Shown piece after piece: positions 22,601-33,480 of a stretch of DNA of 64,000 nucleotides. The translations under genes were made by a program, and so were the position numbers. Position 1 is the stretch's first letter; each line of letters starts with the position of its first letter. The notes beneath the pieces were generated by a model. The model was not told the origin of the DNA. It was given only the letters and a program-made list of their open reading frames with translations, and ran no database searches. Source of the DNA: Isochrysis galbana (lineage: Eukaryota; Haptophyta; Isochrysidales; Isochrysidaceae); assembly GCA_018136815.1 (NCBI GenBank), contig CM030945.1:2114091-2178090 (forward strand), given 5' to 3'.

Positions 22601-25600
22601 GTGGTGACCAAGCGCGCGGGTTCTCCCCAATGTCTCCCATAGTGACACCCAAAGTGGTAGTAGATGTGGGGAGGCCATGCTCAACAGCTGGCGCATTGGC
22701 CTGGCCCATAGCCGGAATCGCTAGATGCCATGATTGAGAGCATGGGCGTGGCTCCTTGGTCACTCCGTTCGTAGTGCGATCAGATGCTGTCGGGCTATCA
22801 AGCCCTTCAAAAGCTGGCACTATTTCTGTGGACACCGAAGCAAGGCTAGATTCCGACATATCCCCACTGTATGATCTATTCTCGCTGCCGCCTCCCCCAG
22901 GAGCTGCATCGATCATCCACCGAAGCTCTGCCCACTGCGAGAAGGCAACATCATGTGCAGCAATGATCGCCGCGATGTCATCGCGCATAATCGGGTGGGC
23001 GACTGTTTCGACTCGTGCGGGGGCACCACTGGTTACCTTCCCAGCACCACCTTCCTGTGCCACATGGCTACCTGTTGATAAAGACAGCATGGCAACAGCT
23101 GACCCAGGCGAGAGTAACTCATGAGCGACAAATATTTGGCGGAGGACGGCGCCAAAGCGCGGCCTGTAATGCTCATCCTTGACCAAGGCACAGCAGTGCA
23201 CCACCCGTTGTAAAGGCGTAAGACCAAATCCGTCGCGGATTTCCAACCGAGAACGGAGGTGCGAGTGAGGGTCACAATGTCCAGTTCGCAAATCTCCGCC
23301 TGCGCCACGAACGCCCTTGGGAGAATCGTTCCGCAAGGGGGCTTCACTGGCCGAGCTGCATGTGTCTGCCAAGTTGGGTGAGCCAGATTGTCTGTTCTTA
23401 GCGCTAGCAGGACTAGGAGTTTGTGGCGGTAGCTCTGACTCAGCAGGGTCTAAGCAATCCAAGGGTGTAAGGTCGTCAGAGTCGAAGCGTTGGGACGCAT
23501 TGGGTGGCCCAGGTGCAGCAGTGGAGGGCAAGAGGCGCCAGAGATGTAGATCTCCCCGAAGGGCATCAAGATGGATGGCGTACAAGTCGAGAGGGTCAGA
23601 GGTGACGGCCAAAGCAATTGGCAGCCCCACCGAGGCGCCTCCACGGTCAGGGGCGGCGGCGCCGCCAGCGGGCAGAGCGGAAGCCACCGCAGCGGCCGAG
23701 GCATCATCGGCGGCGGGCGATCGTTGCGTGGAGGTGCAGGGGCTCCAGCCATGCGCACCGCTCGTTCCCCAACCTCCCGTAGGCCCAACTGACGCCTTCT
23801 CGGCACCAATTTGCGGCATTTCAGCCCCGATGAAGGCCTTGATATCCTCGCAAGTGGGCAATGACTCTTGCGCTCCATAGCTTCTCGTACATATTGTGGC
23901 TGCCGCGCTCGCCCACAACAAGCACACGTCTTTGGGAAGCCCAAGGCATTGAGCACCAATGAAGCCGCCAATGAACCCATCTGCGGCGCCGATGGCGTCG
24001 CCTGTGACGCGCGACCAACAGCGCGGCAAGACGAGCAGATCGTCCGCAATCGCAGTGTCGGGAATGGGTTCATGAGAGGTGGCAACATCAGCCATGCCAT
24101 AGGACACGCCGGCCGCAGCATGCGCGAGCGGCTGTGTGACCACACTTGCCGAGTCGTGGCGCAGCGACAAGTCGCCTTCTTCGCACCTGCCTCGGTCTCG
24201 GTAAGTGTCTAACCCGGCAACAGAGGCGAAACGATTGGCCGCCGTAATTGCGTGGCCGGCGACAAGAAGTCCGGCGCGCGTCACAGTACGTCGGGCGGAT
24301 GCAGAGGCACTGCGCAGGGATACGTCGCTATCCAAAGCGGCGCTGGAATCATGCTCGTCCGGAGTTTGCCCACTATCATTGATGTTCACCACCACGTCAT
24401 TCGTCGAGGATAGGTGATCGCCGGGCATTTCGAGCTCGGGGGATGCTGCGAGCCACCCACGACCACCGCGTTCACGCAGCACGTGGCCAACAAGTGAGGT
24501 CACAACCACGGTTGCAACCGAGGCCCAACGATTAAGAATCTCCTCAGCAGCACGTTCAGCAAGTACAAGTGTGGCAAGAACAGGTTCATGTTTCCAGTCG
24601 AGAAGGGCTGGCGCCTCGGACTGCGGTCAAGGAGTGAGACTGGGTAATGGACACAACCGCCTAGTGCACCGGAGCAAAGATGCCGACGGCTGGAGAGAGG
24701 GTAGTTGGCAAAAATCAATGGCAGGGCTCAAATGAAGGGCGAACGATGGAACGGCTGTACCTCGTTGACAAAGACGGCCCTCACTCCTCCGGTATCAAGA
24801 ATCTTTTGAGCATTGAGAACTTGTTGGCGCTGCTCACTTGGCAGCGGCGATGGCTTGAATGCGACGGCCACGCCATGTGGAGCAACCCTTCGCACCAGTT
24901 CCTGCCGATGCCACGGGTACAAACCAATGAATGCGAGAGAGAAAGCGAGCATGGGCTAGGTGTAAGTCTCCAAAGGCTGCACAGCAATCGCACCTGCATT
25001 GGCTCGATAGGAATCTCAAGTTGAAGCAAGAGAATCGACTGCTTCCGCTTGCAGCCACCACTGCACGAATCCAATCCGCTTGGGTTGGATCCCCCCCCTA
25101 CCATGAGGCCCTCTTCGGGTAGTTTTAGCCCCAGGACGTTTCGGCCCCCCATCACATATCCTCCTCTCTTGAATCCCCTTGTTGGACCTCCAGCCAACAG
25201 GTGGCGTTCGGCCTCAGACACATCGATGTGATTCACCACGGCATTGGCCTCCGCGCATGAAACCGTTATTTTGCGCTGTGTGTAGGCATCGGCAACTGCA
25301 TGTGAGTGCAACGCGTGGGGATGCCTTCTTGCGGGCAGCGGGGCTGGCAGCAGGGCTGAGCTACAGTGTGAAATGGCATGAAGGAAACGTCACGGGGTAG
25401 TAGAGAAGACTGTCACCCACCTGGTCGCCTGACTGTAAAGTGCCCATCACGACCTGCACAGCGGTCCCCGTGAATGCTGTCCTCCCATCCGCATAGTGCG
25501 TCATCTCGCGCACACCAGAGGTGTCGACACCATCTGATCCAAAGCGTTCCAACAACCAGCGAGCGTGCTCGTCTGCGCCGACCACCCCAACAAGGGAGGG

Positions 25601-26441
25601 GCGCATGCCAAGACGCGCAAGAGCGACGGCTTCGTTGGCTCCTACAATGAGTGAAGGTGCAACAAACATCAGGGACATCAGAATGCGTCCTGGAGCTTGA
25701 GAGACACCCATTGGGAACTGAATCATCATGGGCAATGATGCCACAGTGGTTTGTCCAAAACAAGAACGGGCCCAGAAAGTGCTGATCACAGCAGCCTAGC
25801 GCTCCGCGTAATGGTGACAAAATGCTGCTCGCCCGCACTTGACACCACAAATCCTCTGGTCCGTACAACATCGCCACGTGTGCCGGTTCTGCAATTGCTG
25901 CTGTGCCGCTGCCACTATTGTTCCAAACGTTAGGAGCTAAGTTCGTCCTTCCGCACTAGACACAGAACTGTCACAGCGTTCATTCGTGGCTCATGAATGG
26001 CATCTCACCTTTGCCACCCGCTGATTGGGAGAAGTTCCCGACTGTCGTCACATCACGATCTGGCCATCGCCCATCAGCATCGGCACGCAGGTCGATGTTG
26101 ATCGAGCCAAACACGACAATGCGCACTGGTGGCCATGTGTCCTCGGTCGTGCCTTGCGGGCTCAACGGGTAGGACTGGCTGATCGAGGACTCGCGCCGCA
26201 CTTCCGCCGTCTGCAGCCGGCCGAGCGAGCCGAAGCGGCTCACATTGCGCGTGGGAAGAATCATCTGTTCAGAGCCCTCTGCCGGATAGAGGAGGCTGCT
26301 CAGCTCATCATGCGGGAGAAGCGCGCGGATGAGGGCGAGGGCTAAGGAGATCAGCGTCCTCCGAACTCGCTCGATCAGTGCCTTTGCCACGCGCCTAGGG
26401 ACGAGATAGAGGGAGAACGGCGACCACGCTGCTGCCGCCAT
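19613..26441 (-). CDS. PfkB sugar kinase - ankyrin - protein kinase - CHAT fusion protein
   Basis: Exons: 26441-26009, 25641-25421, 25275-24994, 24901-24761, 24620-21837, 21738-21332, 21168-20775, 20624-20382, 20282-20007, 19889-19755, 19702-19613. All are GT-AG, all in phase, about 1801 residues. PfkB/ribokinase part, about 105-620: VVFGSINIDL, SAGGKGANEAVALARLG across a splice, GVVGADEHA, LLLQLEIP, VFVNESEA across a splice, and GDAIGAADGFIGG with the catalytic Asp of GAGD kept. Ankyrin-like units at about 700-850 and 1150-1240. Protein kinase about 1255-1590: PVALKRLK, FVHCDIKPAHFL, LVDFDSA, GFAAPEV, DVWALGLVLYELF, VNPEKRAKLSELL. CHAT about 1590-1801: RLNLDSEMRQTV, ILHISGH (His about 1661), FLNCCNT (Cys about 1719), then TADKAAAAFATGFYTYL. 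Exon 3 may contain a short in-frame intron around 25190-25055. Inferred role: sensor or effector linking a small molecule to phosphorylation and proteolysis; the substrate is unknown. Confidence 0.85.
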
Positions 26442-26860
26442 CGCACTCTCTCAGCTCCACCCTTCTTCGTCGTCGTCCTCCTCCTCCCCCAAACCCCTCT
26501 CTCCCTCTCGACACTCCCCCCGCCTGCGTCCCCCTCTCCCCCCGCCCCTTCCGCCCCCCCCCCCCCCGCCCCCGCCCCTCCCCCCCCCCCCCGCCCCCGC
26601 CCCTCCCCCTCCCCCCCAGCCCCCGCCCCTCCCCCTCCCCCCCCAGCCCCCGCCCCGCCCCTGCCCCCCGCGCTCTCTGTGTCCGTTTCGAAGAAAGGGG
26701 ATACATTCGTACTCTCCTCTCCCCTCCCGTTTCTTTCTTCTCCCTCGGACCCCCTCCCCCCCCCCCGCCCCCAAGCCACCCCTCCCCGGCCACCCCCTCC
26801 TCGTTCTGGACTTCACCGTCGTCCCAGGTGACGAAACGGATAGAAAGCTGCATTTAATAA
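26442..26860. repeat. Poly-C / CT low-complexity spacer
   Basis: Plus strand is almost pure C/T from 26442 to about 26830, with C runs around 26560-26660 and 26755-26770. The glycine- and glutamate-rich frames on the minus strand are by-products of this composition. It is the immediate upstream region of the fusion gene, whose coding strand is therefore purine-rich here. Confidence 0.8.
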
Positions 26861-27069
26861 ATAATACACCGGGGTAGGTTTCAAAGCTTGTAATGTGAGG
26901 TTCAATAGTAACCCCCGTTCGCACCGCGTCAGAGCTCTAGACTTCTCTCGCGGCTTTCGCTCTCTCGCTGGCGCCCGCGGTGCCGCTCCGCGGGCCACCC
27001 TGCCAGCGAGTGAGCCCTCTCCTTCGGAGAGCAGGCCACGCACGGCCGCACCGCCAGCGCCCCTCAAGC

Positions 27070-27185
27070 GCCGGCTCCCCTAGATGGGAAATACAGTGGG
27101 GGAGAGTGCAAATACAGTAAATACAGTCTGTATTTGGCCTTCGTACAAATACAGTGAAATACAGTCCCGAAATACAGTAGGTTTT
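27070..27185. repeat. AAATACAGT repeats
   Basis: Five or more copies of AAATACAGT (one inverted, TGTATTTGG) after TAGATGGGAAATACAGT. The same TAGATGGGAAATACAGT block occurs at 4222-4240 before the LINE fragment there, so this may be an insertion target or element end. Confidence 0.6.
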
Positions 27186-27259
27186 TTTTTTCCTTTTCTC
27201 TTTTTTTTTTCCTTTTCTCCATATCTCTCTCGCGACTCGCGACTCGCCCCCGTTGCCAC

Positions 27260-28380
27260 TTGCCACTTGCCAACTACGAGCGCGCGCCGCCACCCCCCTC
27301 CCACCCCTCTGCCAGAGCCATGCAGCCCAACCCCAATCCCAACCGAGCCTCTCGATCCATGGCGCAGCAGGCGGCGCTGGACATCGTGAGCGCCCGCGGA
27401 ACGGACGGCGAGGAGGCGGCTGCGGCATGCACAGCGGCGCCGATGCAGTGGGCGGCGCTTCTCGATGGAGCGCAGCGCGGCCGCCGAGCTGCAGAGGAGG
27501 AGGAGGAGGAAGAGGTGGTGGCGCGAGGGAGCGAGCCAAGTGGGGCAGGGAACAGCCTCTTTGGCTTCCTCCCCACCCGCCCCACCGGCCTGAGCCAGCC
27601 CTTGTTGCAAGGGCGTAAGCGCTCCGCCGCTGCCAAGCCCAAGCGCACACACCCTGCGTGGGATTGCGTCGTCCTCATTGATGAGGATGACATGAGCAAC
27701 CCGCAGTGGCAGTGCCTTGGGTGCGGCGTGAGCCGCCGCGGCGGGGCCACGCGTGTTGTCGACCATGTCTTGGGTCGCAACATGTCAGCCCAGTGCCCTT
27801 CCACAAACCACAGACCCCCCCTTCCTCGCCCTCGTCGACAAGGTGCGCCGAAGCGAGGGGACGAAGAATGAGAAGAAGAAGCAGAAGGAGGCAGTGAGGC
27901 AGGTGGATGAAGCGGCTGCTGCGCCGCTTGCCGAGAGGCTTGCCGAGGGGGTGTCCGCTGCGGGCAGTCGCCAACCCCGGCTCAGTGGTGGTCAAACCAC
28001 CCTGAGCTTCAACGCGGATGCGAAGAAGGCGTGCGACTCGGCGATTGCCGAGTTTTTTTATGCGTGCAACATCCCGGCTGCAACGGCGGACCATCCAAAG
28101 TTTGCGGCGATGATTGCGGCACTCAAGACGGCCCCTCCTTCGTACAAAGGACCGAATCGCAAAGGTTTGCATGGTGCTTTGTTGGATGATACTGTAGCTA
28201 GGTTGTCGCGCGAGCTTGAGCCATTGCGTCAGCAGCTGCTTCGTAAAAGTTGTTCGATTCTATCAGATGGGTGGGACAATGTGATGAAGGATCACTTGAT
28301 CAATTTCTTGTACGGTAATCCGGCGTGCATGCTATTTGATGGTACGGTCAAGCTGCTAACAAACTTCAATACCTCTACTC
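27260..28380 (+). pseudogene. hAT-superfamily transposase (DUF659 type), broken
   Basis: A DNA-cutting transposase remnant. The first part has an acidic low-complexity stretch, then a BED-type zinc-finger-like segment (WQCLGCGVSRRGGATRVVDH, about 27706-27765). A change of frame near 27800 leads into a second frame with a lysine-rich linker, FFYACNIPAATADHPKF, and the DUF659 core SILSDGWDNVMKDHLINFL (about 28255-28311). The coding sequence stops at 28380, where a LINE 5' fragment begins. Whether the frame change is an intron or a frameshift is unclear. The catalytic DDE core and C-terminal dimerisation domain are absent. Confidence 0.7.
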
Positions 28381-28381
28381 C

Positions 28382-28600
28382 AACTAAGTTTATACTTAGA
28401 CGCGATGGAGCGCGCCGCCGCGACTCCCCTCTCCTTCGGGCCCCCCGCCGAGGGCGCCCCACCAGTGCCCATGGAGCAGCCGCTATCGAAGCGGCCGCGT
28501 CCGCCCACCGAGGCCGAGCAGGTGCGTGCGACTCCGGTCGCGCCACACGGCCCGTGGCCCCGGCCACACCACCTATGGCACCCTCCTCTGCTCCCCCTTC
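28382..28600 (+). mobile_element. LINE 5'-end fragment inside the hAT remnant
   Basis: AACTAAGTTTATACTTAG at 28382 is the shared terminus. It is followed by ATGGAGCGCGCC and about 190 bases matching the start of the 14.7-kb LINE, but with frameshifts. Similarity ends near 28600 in C-rich sequence that continues to about 28855. Confidence 0.75.
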
Positions 28601-28865
28601 CCCCCCCTCCGCTCCTCCCCTCCCCTCCGCCGTCCCCCCCCCGCCGTCCCCCCCCCTCCGCCGTTCCCCCCCTCCGCGCGGTTTCCCCCCCCCTCCGCGC
28701 GCCGAGACGGCGGCTCTCTTCCGCGTCCGCGCGTTGAGACGCCGTCTTCTCTTCCCTCAACCCCCCGCGCGAAAGTCCCCCAGCGCGTCCCTCCGCGTTC
28801 CCCAGCGTCACTCAGCGTTCCCCAGCGTCCCTCAGCGCCCCCCCCGCGTCTTTCAGCGGTGTTAG

Positions 28866-29005
28866 GGGTTGGCGGATATATCCGGATATATCTCTTGGAT
28901 ATTTGGGCGGCTTTGGCGGGCGAAGATATCCGCGGATATTTCGTGGATATTTGGGTCAGAGTTCGCCGCTCCCAGTGGTTCGCCCCAAAAACAAAACCCC
29001 TTGCG
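28866..29005 (+). repeat. GGATAT-rich repeat, copy 1
   Basis: Short repeats of GGATATTTGGG and GATATCC, ending in CCCCAAAAACAAAACCCCTTG. Related copies lie at 30025-30135 (plus), 52700-52820 (minus) and 57112-57255 (plus). The flank AAAACAAAACCC is shared by three of them. Confidence 0.7.
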
Positions 29006-29640
29006 CGACGCCCCCCCCGCCCGCCCGCCCCCCTCCACAATGTGCAGAGGTGATGCCCCCCCCCGCATGTGCCTTGTGCCTCAAACCCGCCATGGATGGC
29101 CCATGCCTGAGCAAAGGCGTGACGCGCCATGATGCACCACACACCTTCCCGTCCTTCGCGCGCGCAGGTTCGAAGAGGAAGAGGACGCGCGCGATAGCCG
29201 CTGACGATGAGCAGCGACTTGACCCTCCCCCTCCGCGCGACGACGACTCGAGCGACAAGGACCCGGTAGAGCTGAGGGACAAGGAGAAGGAGGCAGATAG
29301 AGGCAGAGGACGACGAGGAGCTCACGGGCACGTTTGAAGAAATCCACGAGACCTTGGACGGCCCCCGCGCCTCGAGCAGCCAGCCCATATCAAGTTCAAG
29401 GTGGGGCGATGAAGGTGGTCCACGAGATGATCGGCGAGGGCGTGATCACCACCATCGGCGACGGCACGCTGCACGGCAACAAGAAGGTGGAGGTGGAGTT
29501 TTCGGATTTTCGGCGGTGAACGAGGGGAACGAGAACACGAAGATCAAGAAGTGGGTGGACAAACAAACTCATCCAGGAGCAGGTGTGTGTGCTGATGATA
29601 TGCAAAGATGGGGTGACAGCTTATCAGCTCTCTAGGTTAT
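29006..29640 (+). other. Coding-like fragments of unknown origin
   Basis: Three short frames follow each other: 29052-29337 with a CxxC start (CALCLKP) and a basic/acidic stretch, about 29400-29519 with MKVVHEMIGEGVITTIGDG, and about 29515-29635 with NTKIKKWVDKQ. They may be pieces of one transposon-encoded protein next to the hAT remnant, but no family is recognised. Confidence 0.3.
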
Positions 29641-30290
29641 AGAGCTATCACTAATATTAGCACTAATATCAGTCAGCTCTTATGAGAGTTGTCCCAACCA
29701 ACAACAAAACTCCCCCGTGCGCGCGCGCGCACGCGTGTCTTGATTACGCTCTCCACACCCACACACTCCACACACAAACTCTCTCTCCTCTAGCTAGATT
29801 AAGATAATTTCCACTTCCAGCTATTATAGATGTAGATTGGTACTACCAGTTGGATGAACCATCGCATCTTAAGGATTAAGGATTGGGGATAGATGAACGA
29901 GGACGAGCGTAGCAGCCGAGCAGCAAGCAGCCGACCGACGGAGGCTACTACGTATGTATGTATGAAGTATCGATGTTATACTTGTAAAATAGATAATATT
30001 AGTAGTATTTATATACAAGGTACAAGGTACAAGGTGGATATTTTGGTGGATATTTGGGTGGGGGTTGTGGATATTTTGAAGATATAAAAAATGGATATTT
30101 GGGTCCCAAAAAATGGATATTTCCGCCAACCCCTAAGCGGTGTCCTTCAGCGGTTCAGCGGTGTCACGCAGCGCGTCCTTCAGCGTCCTTCGGCGTCGCC
30201 CCGCGAGACTCGAGGCAGGACTCGCGAGGGCCCTGGATTTTACTCTGTAGTCCTAGCCGGAGTCCGAATTGTGTTTTGACCCTTGAGCCC
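29641..30290. other. AT-rich spacer with GGATAT repeat, no gene seen
   Basis: Contains CA/GC microsatellite-like sequence (29718-29780) and a GGATATTT-rich block at 30025-30135. From 30140 to 30185 there are short imperfect repeats of CAGCGTCCTTC. Confidence 0.5.
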
Positions 30291-31193
30291 TCGTTCTCTC
30301 GCTCTCAACTAAGTTTATACTTAGTTCGCCCATGGGGGGGCACGAGCCCCCCTCTCTCTCCACTCCTCCCCTGCCATGGGGGAGGATCCACCCACTCTCC
30401 TGGCACGCCTGATGGCTTGCCAGGAGCACACAGCCCTGCTGACCTATTCCTCTCCTCACAGGCCCGCCTGACTCGCCCGCCCTGGCCCGTCGTGGCCTGC
30501 CCATTCCTCTGACCAGCCCCTCCTCCCCCTGGGCCCCCCTGTTCAGGACCCCCCAGCCAGCTCCAGTCGACCCGCAGGGGCTCGGAGCGCCAGCGAGGGA
30601 GAGGCAGGAGGGGCCAGGGCCATGCCCCAGCCTCACCTGCCCCCTGAACTGTGCTCCCAGGCCCTGCAGGCCATCTGGGGACCTGAGCGAGGGGCCGCAG
30701 GCGCGCGCCATGGGCCCCCGCCGCAGGGAAGAGAGGAGGAAAAGGAAAGAGGGAGGGGAGGGGGGAGCGGCAGCTCTCCCCTCCGGCAGTGACGTGTCTT
30801 CTCGCCCCGTTTGGGTAAGAGAAGACGGGGGCGCCAGAGCCAGGAGGGAAGGGCCGCGGCTCGCCGCGGCCACTCGCACTAGCGAGGGAGATTAGCGCTT
30901 CTGGGCCCCTATCTCACGAATGCCCCCCCCCCCCGCGTTGCTTTTACCCGAAAGGGGTTTTCCCCCAGCGTGGACTCGAGGAGAGGACGCGCTGGGGTGC
31001 GCGGGGTCGGTGCGTGCACTGGGGGGAGGACAAATATCGAGGGGAGGGGGCAGTGCCCCCACCCCCCGGTAGCACTCGGACACCTGGCTCGTCAGGCATG
31101 GCGGGATTCCGGGACGGAAAAGTTGTGTCCAATTAGCTAGTGGGGTTGGCTAGGATATAACATTGATTATTTTATTTTCGTTCTCTCGCTCTC
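30291..31193 (+). mobile_element. Retroposon family A, complete copy with target-site duplication
   Basis: The element proper is 30307-31177 (871 bp). It is flanked by TCGTTCTCTCGCTCTC at 30291-30306 and again at 31178-31193. The 5' end is the perfect palindrome AACTAAGT-TTAT-ACTTAGTT. The 3' end is a conserved block from about 31097 that ends GGATATAACATTGATTATTT. The body matches 1228-1965 in inverted orientation. No reverse transcriptase or transposase is encoded, so mobilisation in trans by the LINE that shares its terminus is likely. Confidence 0.88.
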
Positions 31194-31640
31194 TCTCTCT
31201 CTCTCCTCTTTTTCTGGTGGGCACTGTTGAATCTGCTCACCAGAGGGGGTTCGTTTAACGTATGTTGACGGCCTGTTACCGTGAATGTTTGAGTGCAGAG
31301 TGTTGATTCGTGTGGTTTTTACCCACGGTATCGCCTGTTGGTGACCTGCAGCCCCCTGAGTACCCCCAAGCCCCGAGTCTTCCGAGTCATCCTTCTGAGT
31401 CTACGAGTGCCACTACGAGTCCCAAGTAAGCGGCATCTGCTCGCCGCACCCTTTTCTACGTCCTCCGTCCCTCCGGTTCGCGTTCCGTGCCACTCTCCCG
31501 TCCCCTTCACATGCCCGTCATATGCCCTCCCCGTTCTCCCGATGAGCCCGTTCCGGGCTCCCCGGATGAACCGTGCGCCGCGCTAGCCGCCCGTGCGCCT
31601 CCGCGGCTCGTTTCCAATGAGGAAACGAGCATCGCTCCGA

Positions 31641-31718
31641 CAGCATGGCGGGATTCCGGGACGGAAAAGTTATGTCCAATTAGCTAGTGGGGTTGGCTAG
31701 GATATAACATTGATTATT
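31641..31718 (+). mobile_element. Retroposon family A, 3' end only
   Basis: About 75 bases almost identical to the 3' block at 31097-31172 (one G/A difference), followed by ATTATTATTATTATG, a microsatellite-like tail. Read as a heavily 5'-truncated second copy rather than a long terminal repeat, because the first copy is bounded by its own target-site duplication. Confidence 0.7.
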
Positions 31719-32381
31719 ATTATTATGAGGGGGGGCCGACTGTATTTCGCGCACCGCCTTCGAAGGCCTGAAATTCGGTATTTAAGGTATTTTTCGAAAA
31801 TTTCAAATTTCGCCAGAGAAAACCCCCACTTTCCACTTTTTTTTGCTGATCCATCCTACCGGAACCCATAGGAAGCTTATGTAGCCCCTCATTTATCCAT
31901 TGTAGCTGGTGCCCTCCGCACCCCCATTGTGAGTGACCGGGCTATGAACATGAAAATACAATCTCTCGTGAGTAGCTCGCCTCCCCCGCCACTTCTCACT
32001 GTGACTACACGACACAGCTCTTCTATCTGACATGTGCGTTGTGAAACTCACCATCGCGTTTCGCTGCGCCGTTCCGCAAGCGTCGAACACCAAACCGCAC
32101 ACGCATTGACCCGACAGAGTCGAATGTCTTCAAACGTTGTAACAACAACGTGCAACTTGCGGCTGTTGACTTTATCATTCCCAAGGTTGTACCACCCGCA
32201 CTGCCACCTCAATGCTTTCACCGTGGCAAGAATGAAAACGATGCTCTCAGACTGCAACGCGGGAGAAGTCATGAGTACATACGACATGATGAACTACGTA
32301 AGGCGTTGTTACATGTGACTTCGACTCAGCTGTTGAAACAAGACCTCTTAATTGTGGCACTGCGGATTTGAGGAGGGGGAT
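31719..32381. other. No gene recognised
   Basis: AT-richer than its surroundings. Several unrelated short frames on both strands; none shows a known domain or a convincing splice pattern. Confidence 0.4.
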
Positions 32382-32897
32382 TCAGCCAATCCTGAGGCAC
32401 TCGAGTTGGAAGACGAGTGTCGCGTTGGGGCCGATTCCCCATGCTGGGAAGCCGCTAGCGCCATATCCCTCCGATCCCGGGATGGTGAGCTCTCGATGCT
32501 CGCCGACGGTCATTCCAAGACAGCCCTGGTCCCACCCTTTGATGAGCTGACCCACGCCATACTTGCAGGTGAAGGGTTGCTGCCCTGGGTCCTTGGTGGA
32601 CCAGAACTTCTGATCTGAGCGGAGACAAAGGGCAATCTGTGAGCGCTCGCTCATCCCTGATCCGCTCGCACGGTGGCAGGAGCTGTTTGGGCGAAGAAGG
32701 GTGGCAGGAGCTGTTTGGGCGAAGAAGAGTGCTGATTGATTGCGCAGGGAAGGTTTCGAGGCCTCACTGGTCTCTTTAATGATGCCGGTGGCGTGGAGGG
32801 TGGCAGAGGCTCCGGGTGTGATGGCTGTGCCACCCTGGCCCTGCCTCGTGATGCGGTAGGTGGTCGCCAACCCGGGTACCGCCTGCGAATCCGACAT
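32382..32897 (-). CDS. FKBP-type peptidyl-prolyl cis-trans isomerase
   Basis: A small single-domain folding enzyme, 120 residues after splicing. Exon 1 is 32897-32768 and exon 2 32614-32382. The GTGAGG donor and CTCAG acceptor join in phase to give ATGIIKETNQKFWSTKD. Domain hallmarks are PFTCKYGVGQLIKGWDQGCL, GMTVGEHRELTIPGSEGYG, then the C-terminal LVFQLECLRIG. The usual central Tyr/Phe substrate-pocket residues are largely kept, although the common IPPN loop reads WGIGPN. No signal peptide, so probably cytosolic or nuclear. The intron can be read through in frame, but the unspliced reading inserts 51 residues into the fold. The intron holds a tandem duplication of about 28 bp (32671-32728). 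Confidence 0.88.
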   Translation of the reverse strand: MSDSQAVPGLATTYRITRQGQGGTAITPGASATLHATGIIKETSEASKPSLRNQSALFFAQTAPATLLRPNSSCHRASGSGMSERSQIALCLRSDQKFWSTKDPGQQPFTCKYGVGQLIKGWDQGCLGMTVGEHRELTIPGSEGYGASGFPAWGIGPNATLVFQLECLRIG

Positions 32898-32915
32898 GGC
32901 GAGGAGACGAGGAGG

Positions 32916-33086
32916 GTCGTGCTTAACCTTATAGACAGGCCCGCGGGGCGCGGAGCGAGAGTTTTGTTTTCGTCGCCCCCTCCGCAGGGCGAGGAGACAC
33001 GAGGGGGGGGGGAGTAGGGGGCGACGAAAACAAAACTCCCGCTCCGCGCCCCGCGAGTCTGTCTATAAGGTTAGGCACGACCCTCC
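32916..33086. repeat. Large palindrome upstream of FKBP
   Basis: Two arms of about 65 bases with a few mismatches (left arm about 32917-32986, right arm about 33016-33083) around a G-rich spacer. Shared pieces are AACCTTATAGACAG, GGGGCGCGGAGCG and GTTTTGTTTTCGTCGCCCCC, each with its complement in the other arm. The outer edge lies about 20 bases upstream of the FKBP start. Resembles a MITE or fold-back element; no target duplication was established. Confidence 0.75.
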
Positions 33087-33199
33087 CTGTCTCTTCCCGA
33101 ATGCGAGGAGGCTGGCGAACAAGGTTTTCCCCTCTTGACTCTCTCTTTGTTATGTTAATAAACAGAGGGAAATCAGGAAGAAGAGGCATCGCGGCCCGC

Positions 33200-33480
33200 G
33201 GCAAGGACAGAAAGACAGGAGACTTGTACAAAAGTACTCGTAGAGGGAAGAGATCAGGACGAGAGAGAGACGGGCCAGAAAAAGGGGACGAGAGAGAGGA
33301 GAGGGCGAGAGGAGAGAACGGTGAGAGAGAGAGCGGTATTACTTTATACAGAGAGAAGAGAGCGAGTGCAGAGAGGGGAGAGACATAGGAGAGGAGAGAG
33401 AGGGAGGAGAGGAGAGATAGAGTAGGAGACAAACAGAGGGAAGCAGAGAAGACAGAGGGAAAACGGAATGTGTGTGTCCC
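33200..33480. repeat. GA-rich low-complexity tract
   Basis: Plus strand is dominated by GAGAGA and AGGAGA repeats between the FKBP palindrome and the eIF5 promoter region. The long minus-strand frames here (Ser/Leu-rich) are composition artefacts. Confidence 0.75.

Noticed and set aside
21498-24509. The 1003-residue uninterrupted frame as a complete protein
   Set aside because: It starts in the middle of the PfkB fold and ends beyond the kinase N-lobe; flanking exons complete both domains in phase.
26375-26924. Long glycine/glutamate-rich minus-strand frames
   Set aside because: They are translations of an almost pure C/T tract; composition alone explains the open frames.
31097-31718. Two 75-bp direct repeats 543 bp apart as long terminal repeats of a small LTR element
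   Set aside because: The left repeat is the 3' end of a retroposon bounded by its own target-site duplication (30291-30306 and 31178-31193), so the right repeat is better read as a second, truncated copy.
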